This document shows, piece after piece, positions 33,765 through 42,373 of a DNA stretch of 64,000 nt; within the stretch, counting starts at the first letter, position 1, and the number at the start of each line of letters is the position of its first letter. A program made the position numbers and the translations under genes. A model generated the notes under the pieces. The model was given only the letters and a program-made list of their open reading frames with translations. It did not search any database and was not told where the DNA came from. Origin of the DNA: Nostoc paludosum FACHB-159 (GTDB lineage: Bacteria > Cyanobacteriota > Cyanobacteriia > Cyanobacteriales > Nostocaceae); the NCBI RefSeq assembly GCF_014698835.1, contig NZ_JACJTU010000001.1, forward strand, positions 372,001-436,000, read 5' to 3'.

Positions 33765-34638
33765 ACCAGCCCATCAGGTGATAGTGGTTGTTCGCGATAC
33801 GGATGTAGAAACTTGGGAATTTCTCACCCAATTCAAAGCACCCAACTTGCCACTGCAAACTGTGAAAGTTACGCAACCAGGGGTAGTAGCAGCCCTCAAC
33901 GCCGGACTGGCACAGGTGCAAGGCGATATTGTTTCCATCACTGATGATGATGCTGCACCCCATCCCGATTGGTTAGAACGTATCGCTGCTTACTTTAACT
34001 GTGACAGTCGTCTTGGTGGTCTTGGTGGACGTGATTGGATACATCACGGCAACAAATTAGAAGACGAATCTCGCTTGATTGTTGGTCGATTGCAGTGGTT
34101 TGGACGAGTAATTGGCAACCATCATCTGGGAGTCGGAGAACCCCGCGAAGTCGATGTTCTCAAAGGCGTAAACATGAGTTTTCGTAAACAGGCAATTGGG
34201 CAGTTGCGTTTTGACGAACGGATGCGAGGTACAGGAGCACAAGTACACTTTGAAATGGCATTCACCCTGACATTAAAGCGAGCTGGTTGGAAGATAATTT
34301 ACGACCCTAACATTGCTGTAGAACACTACCCAGCACAACGTTTTGATGAAGATCGGCGAAATAGCTTTAATGAAATTGCCTTAATTAATTTAGTTCATAA
34401 TGAAACCCTAGTTTTATTAGAACACCTGCCATTTATCCGCCGAATTGTATTTTTATTTTGGTCAATATTAGTTGGAACACGCGATAGTTTTGGCTTAATC
34501 CAATGGCTAAGATTTTTACCCAGTCAAAGAGAATTGGCAAATAAAAAGCTGTTGGCATCTTGGCGTGGACGTTGGCAAGGATATAAAGAATTTAGAATTC
34601 AGAATTCAGAATTCAGAATTCAGAATTCAAGAATATAA
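33682..34638 (+). CDS. Glycosyltransferase family 2
   Basis: The 318-residue protein has NTVLIPTYRRPQDLSRCLLA right at the N-terminus, so the start at 33682, inside the previous gene, is required for a complete fold. The metal site is VSITDDDAAPHPDWLE; MSFRKQAIGQLRFDERMRG is the acceptor loop. The C-terminus has a hydrophobic patch (IRRIVFLFWSILVGT). The last dozen residues (EFRIQNSEFRIQNSRI) are translated AGAATTCAG repeats, so the native end was probably near WQGYK. Rhamnosyl or similar transferase activity is possible. Confidence 0.88.
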   Translation: MRNTVLIPTYRRPQDLSRCLLALQEQTKPAHQVIVVVRDTDVETWEFLTQFKAPNLPLQTVKVTQPGVVAALNAGLAQVQGDIVSITDDDAAPHPDWLERIAAYFNCDSRLGGLGGRDWIHHGNKLEDESRLIVGRLQWFGRVIGNHHLGVGEPREVDVLKGVNMSFRKQAIGQLRFDERMRGTGAQVHFEMAFTLTLKRAGWKIIYDPNIAVEHYPAQRFDEDRRNSFNEIALINLVHNETLVLLEHLPFIRRIVFLFWSILVGTRDSFGLIQWLRFLPSQRELANKKLLASWRGRWQGYKEFRIQNSEFRIQNSRI

Positions 34639-34766
34639 CTGGTAAATTTATTTATAGCTCATTTGTAGTTTGCCAAATATATAAGCTCAACCTAAACGCT
34701 AGGAATCAAAACTATTTTACTTCTGAATTCTGACTCCTGAGTTCTGTTATATAAATCCAAGATTGA
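34594..34766. repeat. AGAATTC repeat array over the gene end and following gap
   Basis: Four to five GAATTCA units at 34594-34630 lie within the upstream coding frame. An inverted partner CTTCTGAATTCTGACTCCTG lies at 34721-34740, before the polymerase gene. The same right-end motif occurs at 27113. Confidence 0.8.
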
Positions 34767-36227
34767 ATGATTTCCAAACAGATACTTTACAATAGTTTTT
34801 CACAAGAAAGCTATTCCCCTGAAAAGCGATCGCCACAGGGTTGGATGGCGATCGCCGGCTTTCTCCTATTAACTGTAGTTTGCTATTTTGCCGGTGCTAC
34901 TGCTGCATTGCGTCTAATTTATCCGGTGACAGCTTTATTAGTAGCCGTGTTTTTATACTTGCGCCATCCCATTCTCTACATCGGCTTTACTTGGTGGATA
35001 TGCTTTCTCACACCCTTAGCTACCCGCTTAGTTGATTATCGAGTGGGCTGGGACCCTACCCGTCAAATGCTGATAGCACCATACTTAGTGGTGTTTGTCA
35101 CCATTGCAACTTTCTTAAGGCGTTTTAAAAGCGCCTATTATCAGGGAGGTTTGCCGTTTATTTTGGCTTTTATTGGAGTCTTTTACGGCTTTTTAGTAGG
35201 TTTAATTTACAACGCACCAGTTCCCGTAGCACGCGGTTTATTGGATTGGCTAGGGCCAATTATTTTTGCTTTTCACTTATTTATTAACTGGCGAGATTAT
35301 CCTACTTATCGCCAAAATTTTCAGCGAACATTCCTCTGGTGTGTATTAATTTTAGGAGCTTATGGCGTATATCAATTTGTTGTCGCTCCTGAATGGGATA
35401 GATACTGGCTGATACAATCAAAACTATTCATGAGCGCTGGAAATCCTGTGCCTTTTGGGATGCGCGTCTGGAGTACATTGCACTCAGTCGGCCCCTTTGG
35501 TTCTGTGATGCAAGCTGGGTTATTGTTGTTATTTACCAGTTCCGGAAGTTTAATTTTTCCGGCTTCAGCCGTTGGTTATTTATCCTTTTTGTTGACACAA
35601 GCGCGTACAAATTGGGGCGGCTGGTTATTGGGAATAATTATGATTGTGGGTTCAGTCAAAACCCGGATTCAAATGCGCTTAATAACCATAATTGTAGTAA
35701 TGGCGATTTGTGTTGTGCCATTAACAACCATCGAGCCAATTTCTAAGGTTGTATCAGCTCGGTTAGAAACTTTTTCTAATTTGGAAGAAGATAATAGTTT
35801 TAGAGATAGATCTCAAAGTTACGACAAAAATCTGAGTCTAGCTCTTTCTAATGCTTTAGGTAACGGATTAGGAAATATTTGGAAAGTCAACGAAAAAACA
35901 GGCCAAATCGAAGTAGTAGTCATTGACAGTGGCATTCTAGATATGTTTTTTACCCTTGGTTGGTTTGGAGCCATCTTCTATATGGGTGGGTTAATATTAT
36001 TAATTATTAGTGTTAGCAAATATGGGGAAGGTCGTTTTGATAGTTTTATCAGTGCTGCCCGCGCCATTGGTATTAGCTCTGCAACACAACTAGTTATTGG
36101 TAGTGGCATGTTGAGCGTAGCAGGTATGATTCTTTGGGGATTTTTAGCTATGGCTATGGCAGGGCATAAATATTATTTACATCAAGAAAAATTTTCACGC
36201 ACAGACGCAGACTCGCACAAAGGATGA
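34767..36227 (+). CDS. Wzy/O-antigen ligase-like polymerase
   Basis: The 486-residue protein is strongly hydrophobic with about 11 predicted membrane helices, for example AGFLLLTVVCYFAGATAALR and LTVVCYFAGATAALRLIYPV, IGFTWWICFLTPLATRL and FILAFIGVFYGFLVGLIY. A large loop around residues 200-245 and another near 340-390 (SYDKNLSLALSNALGNGLGN) are typical of O-antigen polymerase and ligase families. It would join repeat units at the outer face of the plasma membrane. Start is ATG 34767. It sits among glycosyltransferases, as expected. Confidence 0.8.
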   Translation: MISKQILYNSFSQESYSPEKRSPQGWMAIAGFLLLTVVCYFAGATAALRLIYPVTALLVAVFLYLRHPILYIGFTWWICFLTPLATRLVDYRVGWDPTRQMLIAPYLVVFVTIATFLRRFKSAYYQGGLPFILAFIGVFYGFLVGLIYNAPVPVARGLLDWLGPIIFAFHLFINWRDYPTYRQNFQRTFLWCVLILGAYGVYQFVVAPEWDRYWLIQSKLFMSAGNPVPFGMRVWSTLHSVGPFGSVMQAGLLLLFTSSGSLIFPASAVGYLSFLLTQARTNWGGWLLGIIMIVGSVKTRIQMRLITIIVVMAICVVPLTTIEPISKVVSARLETFSNLEEDNSFRDRSQSYDKNLSLALSNALGNGLGNIWKVNEKTGQIEVVVIDSGILDMFFTLGWFGAIFYMGGLILLIISVSKYGEGRFDSFISAARAIGISSATQLVIGSGMLSVAGMILWGFLAMAMAGHKYYLHQEKFSRTDADSHKG

Positions 36228-36228
36228 G

Positions 36229-36355
36229 AGTACTGGCGTTGCATAAATGCGGGATGAATTAAGATTTTTGACGAAGGCTAAAGGTAGATTCTTTGCGCCT
36301 TTGCGCCTTTGCGTGAGGTAAAAATCATCCCTAGATTCAGCAATGCCAGAGTACT
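36229..36355. mobile_element. MITE-like element, 127 bp, inverted repeats AGTACT..GGCGTTGC
   Basis: AGTACTGGCGTTGCATAAAT at 36229-36248 matches, inverted, GCAATGCCAGAGTACT ending at 36355, with GGGATGA and TCATCCC inside the arms. The interior carries a TTTGCGCCTTTGCGCC repeat. There is no open frame. It begins 2 bp after the polymerase stop codon. Confidence 0.78.
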
Positions 36356-36445
36356 TATTCAAATTCCTAAACATCTTGAAAAACTCTCAATTCTCTCTCT
36401 GTGCCTCTGCGTGAAAAAAATATCTTTACTAAATAGGTTGAAATT

Positions 36446-37567
36446 ATGAAAGTAATTATTGTAATGCCACTAGCCGAACAACGAGGCGGCGGTGAAATGA
36501 TGCTCTGGGATTTGATGCAGCAGGGACGTAATGCTGGCGTGGAATGGATAGTGATATTTTTAGAAAACGGCCCGATGGTAGAGCAAGTAAAGTCTCTGGG
36601 TATTGAGACGCGAGTTGTGGAAAGTGGACGTTTGCGCCAAATTCACCGTTTTATCGCTGCTGTTTTCCGGATAGCTGCGATCGCCCGCGAGGAAAATGCA
36701 GATATAATCGTCAATTGGATGTGGATAACGCACATATCCGGAGGCTTGGCGGCGATGCTGGCGGGGTTACCTGCTGTGTGGTATCAGCTAGAAGTACCTA
36801 GCGATAAGCCTTTGTTAGTACGACTTGCTACCTTAATCCCAGCGCGGGCAATTATTACTCTCTCCCAAGATGGTAAACAAGCACAAGCAGAGATTTGGCC
36901 GCACAGACCAACACCTCTGGTCTATCCTGGTGTAGCATTAGACAGATTTGAACCTGGCGCTTTACCTTCTCCTCAAGAAGCACGGCGAAAGTTGGGCTTA
37001 CCTTTGCACGGGCCATTGATTGGAATCGTCGGACGATTGCAACGATGGAAGGGGATGCACGTATTGGTACAAGCAATGCCTAAAATTTTACAGCAGTATC
37101 CCGATGCCCATTGTGTAATAGTTGGCGGTAAGCACGATTTGGAACCGGATTATGAGGACTTTTTAAAAGCAGAAATCGCCACTTTAGGCTTGAAAGAGCA
37201 AGTAATTATGGCTGGGTTACAGCGCAATATTCCAGAGTGGGTACAGGCGATGGATGTATTTGTTCATGCATCGGATAAAGAACCTTTTGGTATTGTAATT
37301 ATTGAAGCGATGGCGCTGGGCAAACCTGTAATTGCTGGTGATGCAGGCGGGCCAACGGAGATTATTACAGATGGGATTAATGGACTATTAACACCTTACG
37401 GCGATGCGGATAAATTAGCGATCGCTATTCTCCGTTACCTTGACGAGCAAGAATTTGCCCAAAGTGCGGGAGTCGCTGCTAGGCAACGCGCCCTCGATTT
37501 CTCAACGCATAATTATGCTCAAAATTTTATCAACACTGTTCGTTCTGTAATACCAAGCCTTTCCTAA
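36446..37567 (+). CDS. Glycosyltransferase family 4
   Basis: The 373-residue protein starts KVIIVMPLAEQRGGGEMMLW, and has IVNWMWITHISGGLAAML, ALDRFEPGALPSPQEARRK, IGIVGRLQRWKGMHVLVQAM, CVIVGGKHDLEPDYE, and FVHASDKEPFGIVIIEAMA with the catalytic EPFGIVIIE. A retaining GT-B transferase of the cytoplasmic face. It is the last gene of the island; a strong hairpin follows 40 bp after its stop. Confidence 0.92.
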   Translation: MKVIIVMPLAEQRGGGEMMLWDLMQQGRNAGVEWIVIFLENGPMVEQVKSLGIETRVVESGRLRQIHRFIAAVFRIAAIAREENADIIVNWMWITHISGGLAAMLAGLPAVWYQLEVPSDKPLLVRLATLIPARAIITLSQDGKQAQAEIWPHRPTPLVYPGVALDRFEPGALPSPQEARRKLGLPLHGPLIGIVGRLQRWKGMHVLVQAMPKILQQYPDAHCVIVGGKHDLEPDYEDFLKAEIATLGLKEQVIMAGLQRNIPEWVQAMDVFVHASDKEPFGIVIIEAMALGKPVIAGDAGGPTEIITDGINGLLTPYGDADKLAIAILRYLDEQEFAQSAGVAARQRALDFSTHNYAQNFINTVRSVIPSLS

Positions 37568-37606
37568 ATAAAAAACTCAATTTTTATTGATATCTGAATC
37601 TTTACC

Positions 37607-37637
37607 AATAAAGACGTTGCATTGCAACGTCTTTATT
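37607..37637. terminator. Bidirectional hairpin terminator at the end of the polysaccharide island
   Basis: AATAAAGACGTTGCA (37607-37621) and TGCAACGTCTTTATT (37623-37637) form a perfect 15-bp stem around one central base. It lies between convergent genes: the GT4 gene ending at 37567 and the Uma2 gene ending at 37715, so it can serve both strands. Confidence 0.85.
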
Positions 37638-37714
37638 ATCTTAAACCTCTAAAGTATTTCCTATTTTTTGATTAATTTATTAAATTTCTGATTTTTCCTT
37701 GCGTATTCTCTAGT

Positions 37715-38416
37715 TTAAATTGTATCCGGATCAATATTTAACTCTCGCAATTTTGCTGCCAAACGTTGCGCCTTTTGTTCTGCTTGTTCTAGTCTTTGTT
37801 CTATCTGTTCTGCTGTTTCCTCAGGTGTTGGTACGAGTTGGCTATCTGGTGTAAAAAACCGCAATAGTCCCTCATGAATTCCTAAATACAACCCTAACTG
37901 TTGACTCCATAAATATCCTTGTTCGTTTGGTTGCAGAGGTTGATATTGTCCATCTACTAAATGAAATCCTGCAAATTCTAATGTGTATGGGTCGAACCAA
38001 AAATAATCAGGGGTGCGGAAAGTATCTTGATAAATTTCTTTTTTTAAACCTCTATCTGTCTTCGCTGTTGAGTCTGACAAAATTTCTAAAATTAAATTCG
38101 GATATTTACCATCTTCTTCCCAGACTACCCAACTCTTACGCGTTTTGCGTTCGGTTCCCAAGACTACAAAAAAGTCTGGGCCTCGAAACAATTCTGATTT
38201 GAGTTGGCGTGGACTATAGTAAATAGTCAAGTTTCCCGCTGCATAGAAATCATTTCTATCTCGCCACAGCCATTCTAGACAGGTCAAAAGTAAAATTATT
38301 TGTCGTAGATGCAGTTCGGTTTCCAAGGGAGGCTCGTCACTATATAAATCACCAGGGGGAAATATAACATCAGCAGGGATGCCTTCTTGAGAATCTAATT
38401 CTTGAGCTATGGTCAT
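37715..38416 (-). CDS. Uma2 family (DUF820) putative restriction-like endonuclease
   Basis: The 233-residue protein belongs to the cyanobacteria-abundant Uma2 family. Seen are the PD-(D/E)xK-like elements FRGPDFFVVLG, WVVWEEDGKYPNLILEILSD and KKEIYQDTFRTPDYFWFDP, followed by LEFAGFHLVDGQYQPL. The C-terminal AEQIEQRLEQAEQKAQRLAA is a coiled coil. Members are multicopy and of unknown role, possibly tied to mobile or repeated DNA. It is encoded alone, convergent with the polysaccharide island. Confidence 0.9.
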   Translation of the reverse strand: MTIAQELDSQEGIPADVIFPPGDLYSDEPPLETELHLRQIILLLTCLEWLWRDRNDFYAAGNLTIYYSPRQLKSELFRGPDFFVVLGTERKTRKSWVVWEEDGKYPNLILEILSDSTAKTDRGLKKEIYQDTFRTPDYFWFDPYTLEFAGFHLVDGQYQPLQPNEQGYLWSQQLGLYLGIHEGLLRFFTPDSQLVPTPEETAEQIEQRLEQAEQKAQRLAAKLRELNIDPDTI

Positions 38417-38952
38417 AGAATGAATAGGGCATCGAATATTTATGGATTTATTTTAGCAGTGTTGTAGTTGGCGATCGCTACAATCTACCGTCAAATCTCA
38501 CTGATATCGTAGGAGTAAAGCATAATGCTAAACCTCTACAGTATGGTCTATTTATTTGAAAATGGCTTTAAGTTACATTCAGCCCTAGAGCCAGATAAAG
38601 CGAAGCACACAAAAAATTTATTTTTATAACTCAAAATTTTATTTTCTTTCTCTGTTAAGTAACTTTCACTATTTTCTATGTATAATCTCTCATTCAATCT
38701 TAACTTCTAAATGTATAATCTATCATTCAGTTTTATTTATTATTGCCCTCTATTACTTATTTATCCGTTGGTATTTTGGTAATCAAGTATCTATTTGTAA
38801 GACATAAGTAACTACTCACCTAGTAGTCATTTATTGAGGAAATTTGATAAATTAAATAGGCATACTCTATCCTAGACATAGACTGAGCTTTTGCTACAAA
38901 AAGGATGAGGCATTATATGAATAGTTAGCACTTCCTTTTACGGCACAATCCA
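38417..38952. other. Intergenic region between the Uma2 and ATPase genes
   Basis: About 536 bp between divergent genes, so both promoters should lie here. It is AT-rich, with a HIP1-like GCGATCGC at 38471-38478. I see no array, hairpin or small gene. A weak GGATGAGG precedes the ATPase gene by 50 bp and is too distant to be a ribosome binding site. Confidence 0.5.
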
Positions 38953-40245
38953 ATGTCTAAAGAATTATTAAACTCTTTTCAGTCAGCATACAGCAATCTC
39001 GAATTATTTCCGTTAATGGAACGGAATGAAATGGAAAGATTTAGAGTTGAATATGGTGATGATTTGATTGCAGACCTCAACCAATTAGTTGAAGACAGTC
39101 CCAATAAAGATGGCAAAATTGTCTTTACAGGACATCGCGGTTGTGGTAAGTCAACTTTGTTGGCTGAATTTAGTAGGCAAATTCAAAATAAGTATTTTGT
39201 AGTTCTATTTTCTATTGCTGACAAAATTGAAATGTCAGCAGTTAACCATATTAATATTCTCTTTGCCATTGCAGTTAATTTAATGGCAGAAGCGGAAGCA
39301 CGCCAAGTTGATATTCCTCAAAGTACTAAAGAGGCTCTTTATAAATGGTTTGCTACCCGCACCCGCACTGAAGAATTAAATTTACAAGTAGAGGCTGAAA
39401 TAGGTTTTGACCTACTCAAGTTGATTAGCTCTAAACTAAAAGCTGATGCTAGCGTCCGCGATGAAATTAAACAAGAGTTTGAGCGCAAAATTTCAGATTT
39501 GGTGGCTAGAATTAACGAAATTGCCGCTTTGATTCAAGCTGCTACTAAACAAGATGTTTTAGTCATTATTGATGATTTGGATAAACTCGATTTAGGCAGA
39601 GTTAATGAAATTTATAAAGATAATATTAAAGCTCTGTGCCAACCGAACTTTCGGATTATCTATACCATCCCGATCGCAGTTCTTCGAGAGACATTTATTA
39701 GTACAATAATTGCTACAGAAACTAACGACCAAATTGTAGCCATGCCTGTCCTCAAAATCTTTGATAAAGGTAAAAATCGCTTTCCTAATGCTCAACCGCG
39801 TCCGGAAGCAACAAAGATTCTCGGTGAAGTTTTACGCAAGCGTATCGCTAGTGAATTAATAGCAGCAGAAACAGCAGAAAAAATCGTCATTTACAGTGGG
39901 GGTGTACTGCGAGAGTTAATTCGCATTTCTAAAGAGTGTTGCCGTATTTGTTTGCGGATGATTCGACGAAATCCTAACGCCGAAGTTATCATTGACGATC
40001 AAATTCTCGCCCAAGCAATCAATAAAATTCGCAATGATTTTTCCATTCGTTTAGGAAAAACTGATATCGATATCTTGCAAAGTGTTTACGAACAACTTAT
40101 GCCCAATGACCCCAAACAAGCTGAGTTTTTAGATTTACTACATGGTTTATATGTCCTAGAATATCGCACTGAAGAAACATGGTACGATGTTCATCCAATT
40201 ATTATCGAAAGCTTGAAAAGGCAGGGAGCTATTAATGTTAAATGA
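38953..40245 (+). CDS. P-loop ATPase (AAA/STAND-like) of an ATPase-TPR pair
   Basis: The 430-residue protein has Walker A GHRGCGKST (60-68) and Walker B DVLVIIDDLDKLD (201-213) in an AAA or STAND-like core, with a helical insert between (about 115-200) and a probable winged-helix C-terminus (DIDILQSVYEQLM, EFLDLLHGLYVLEY, WYDVHPIIIESL). ATPases of this form act as switches. The next gene starts inside its last codons (11-bp overlap), so the two are co-translated and probably form a complex. No membrane segment is present. Specific function is unknown. Confidence 0.8.
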   Translation: MSKELLNSFQSAYSNLELFPLMERNEMERFRVEYGDDLIADLNQLVEDSPNKDGKIVFTGHRGCGKSTLLAEFSRQIQNKYFVVLFSIADKIEMSAVNHINILFAIAVNLMAEAEARQVDIPQSTKEALYKWFATRTRTEELNLQVEAEIGFDLLKLISSKLKADASVRDEIKQEFERKISDLVARINEIAALIQAATKQDVLVIIDDLDKLDLGRVNEIYKDNIKALCQPNFRIIYTIPIAVLRETFISTIIATETNDQIVAMPVLKIFDKGKNRFPNAQPRPEATKILGEVLRKRIASELIAAETAEKIVIYSGGVLRELIRISKECCRICLRMIRRNPNAEVIIDDQILAQAINKIRNDFSIRLGKTDIDILQSVYEQLMPNDPKQAEFLDLLHGLYVLEYRTEETWYDVHPIIIESLKRQGAINVK

Positions 40246-41998
40246 AGATTTTTTAGATGATGAGGGGGAAAATCAAGATGCATATGATGATTTAATTGTT
40301 TCTATTGAAGCTCAAACCCAAGGATTAAATTTACTGATTGCTGTTTGTGACGATCCTAATTTTCGTGATGAGATTATTGCTAGATATGAAGCCGAACTCG
40401 AACCTAATTTTCGTGCATATCGAGTGATGTTAGCGCGTCATGAACCAAGTTTAAAAGCTGCTCTCAACCAACTTGTAGAACAAGAAGAATATCTCCGTCA
40501 GCATCAACCAGCAATAATTACTGTCACGGGTGCCGAACAACTTTATTTTCTCAGATTAGGACAGGAACAATCCGAACAGGAGAAATTTTTTGGTTATTTA
40601 CAGTGGACAAGGGAAGGATTGCGTGATTTTCCTTTTGGAATTGTGCTTTGGGTAACTAATCAAATTTTAATTAATTTGAGCAAAAAAGCTCCTGATTTTT
40701 GGAGTTGGCGCAACGGTGTATTTCGGTTTGTATCTAAAAAGACGAATGCTATTGCTGGTAAAGAATTAGAACCTATACGCTTTGTTTTTCGAGACACGGA
40801 ATTAGCCAGCACAGATACTAATGAAAGTAATACTTTTTTCTTGCCTATTCAAGATTTACAAAGGCTGATTGATAATATCGAGCATGAACGAGGAACTAAA
40901 GACCCCAGCTTGGCTACTTTATATTCAAGATTGGGTGATATTTATCGCAGCAGATTAGAACGCGGGGAATCTCAAAATTATCAAGAAGAACAAGAACTAG
41001 CAATTAAGTATTGGCAGCAAGCAATTGAATTGCAAAATGAATTAGGTTTGCAAATAGACTTAGCTGTTAACTTTAGCAATTTAGCAGGTTTATATCGTGC
41101 AACAGGACGTTACAGCGAAGCAGAACCACTATATCAACAAGCTTTGCAATTAAGAAAACGCCTGTTGGGAGAAAATCATCCTGCTTATGCTACTAGCCTG
41201 AATAATTTGGCAGGAATTTATAAATCTACGGGACAATATAGCAAAGCAGAACTTCTCTACCAACAAGCTTTGGAATTAAGAAAACGCTTATTGGGAGAAA
41301 ATCATGCTGATGTTGTCGCTAGTTTGAATAATTTGGCATTATTATATGATGAACAAGGACGTTATGATGAGGCAGAACCTTTGTATCTGCGATCGCTAGA
41401 AATTGCTACAAGTTTACTAGGCGAAAATCATCCTTCTTTTGCTCTGATATTGAATAATTTAGCGCTACTTTATTACCATCAAGGACGCTACAGTGAAGCT
41501 GAACCTTTGTCGCAACAAGCTATAGAATTAGACAAGCAATTTTTGGGAGAAGAAAATCCTGATGTGGCGACAGATTTGCACAATTTAGGTTTAATTTACC
41601 GCGCTCAAGGACGCTACAATGAGGCGGAATCTCTGTTTTTACAATCTTTGGAACTGAAGCAGCGTGTATTACAAAAGGCACATCCGCTTTTAGCAGATAC
41701 GATCTATGCTTTGGGTTATTTGTATAGAGAACAAGGACGCTATAATGAGGCTGAAGTTTTATGTATAAAAGCCTTGGAACTTGATAAGCTTTTGTTGGGA
41801 GAAAATCATCCTAATGTTGCGGAAAGTCTCAACAATTTAGCTGAAATTTATCGGGCAACAGGGCGTTTTAGTGAAGCAGAATCTCTTTATTTAGAAGCTT
41901 TAGGAATTTGTGAACGAGTTTGGGGTGTTGAGCATGTTCGGTGTGTGGCGATACAAGAGAATTTAGAAAAGGTTGGGCTGGAAATGGGGAGGAATTAG
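40235..41998 (+). CDS. TPR protein with N-terminal ATPase-like domain
   Basis: Residues 1-220 resemble a P-loop-type domain without Walker A: AIITVTGAEQLYFLRLGQ and FPFGIVLWVTNQILINLSKK look like strands and helices of an NTPase fold, followed by KAPDFWSWRNGVFRF. Residues 265-580 are about seven or eight 42-residue kinesin-light-chain-type TPRs, each with a version of LGENHP and SLNNLAxxYxxxGRYxEAE. GGGAG lies just before the ATG. It overlaps the preceding ATPase gene by 11 bp. Likely a sensor or scaffold partner to that ATPase. Confidence 0.8.
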   Translation: MLNEDFLDDEGENQDAYDDLIVSIEAQTQGLNLLIAVCDDPNFRDEIIARYEAELEPNFRAYRVMLARHEPSLKAALNQLVEQEEYLRQHQPAIITVTGAEQLYFLRLGQEQSEQEKFFGYLQWTREGLRDFPFGIVLWVTNQILINLSKKAPDFWSWRNGVFRFVSKKTNAIAGKELEPIRFVFRDTELASTDTNESNTFFLPIQDLQRLIDNIEHERGTKDPSLATLYSRLGDIYRSRLERGESQNYQEEQELAIKYWQQAIELQNELGLQIDLAVNFSNLAGLYRATGRYSEAEPLYQQALQLRKRLLGENHPAYATSLNNLAGIYKSTGQYSKAELLYQQALELRKRLLGENHADVVASLNNLALLYDEQGRYDEAEPLYLRSLEIATSLLGENHPSFALILNNLALLYYHQGRYSEAEPLSQQAIELDKQFLGEENPDVATDLHNLGLIYRAQGRYNEAESLFLQSLELKQRVLQKAHPLLADTIYALGYLYREQGRYNEAEVLCIKALELDKLLLGENHPNVAESLNNLAEIYRATGRFSEAESLYLEALGICERVWGVEHVRCVAIQENLEKVGLEMGRN

Positions 41999-42373
41999 AA
42001 ATCACGCAGCCTGTAATACCGTTTCACTTTAAGGTTGATACATTTAGGGAAGCAGGGGAGCAGAGGGGAAAGAATTTGTATTAGGATTTTAGTGAAATGG
42101 TATAAATAATAATATTTAACCAAAATATTAACACAGCAACAATCTGAAATTACTTATTTTTGACTTTTGACTTCCCCAAAGCCTGGTTGAAAGTTTCAAT
42201 AGGGGTGAGACATAAAAAGATTGTAGTTAAAAAGCTTAACTGCGTAGGTTGGGTTGAGGAACGAAACCCAACACCGAGAATTAATGAATTAGGGCAGATT
42301 TAAACGCAAAGGGACGCAGAGAATTTGCTATAAATTAATGAGATGTTGTACTAAGTTTTTACTATATATATAT
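41999..42373. other. Intergenic region with a small MITE before a methyltransferase gene
   Basis: Contains the MITE-like element (42016-42103). Downstream, 42104-42373 holds no recognised gene; the frame of the methyltransferase is open back to an ATG at 42338, but the extra residues are atypical. A short TA run (42362-42373) lies directly before the ATG at 42374. Confidence 0.5.
42016..42103. mobile_element. MITE-like element, 88 bp, inverted ends ATACCGTTTCACT
   Basis: ATACCGTTTCACT (42016-42028) is matched by AGTGAAATGGTAT (42091-42103), with one mismatch. The centre contains a GGGGAGCAGAGGGGAAAGAA segment like the core of the composite repeats. No open frame. Confidence 0.72.
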
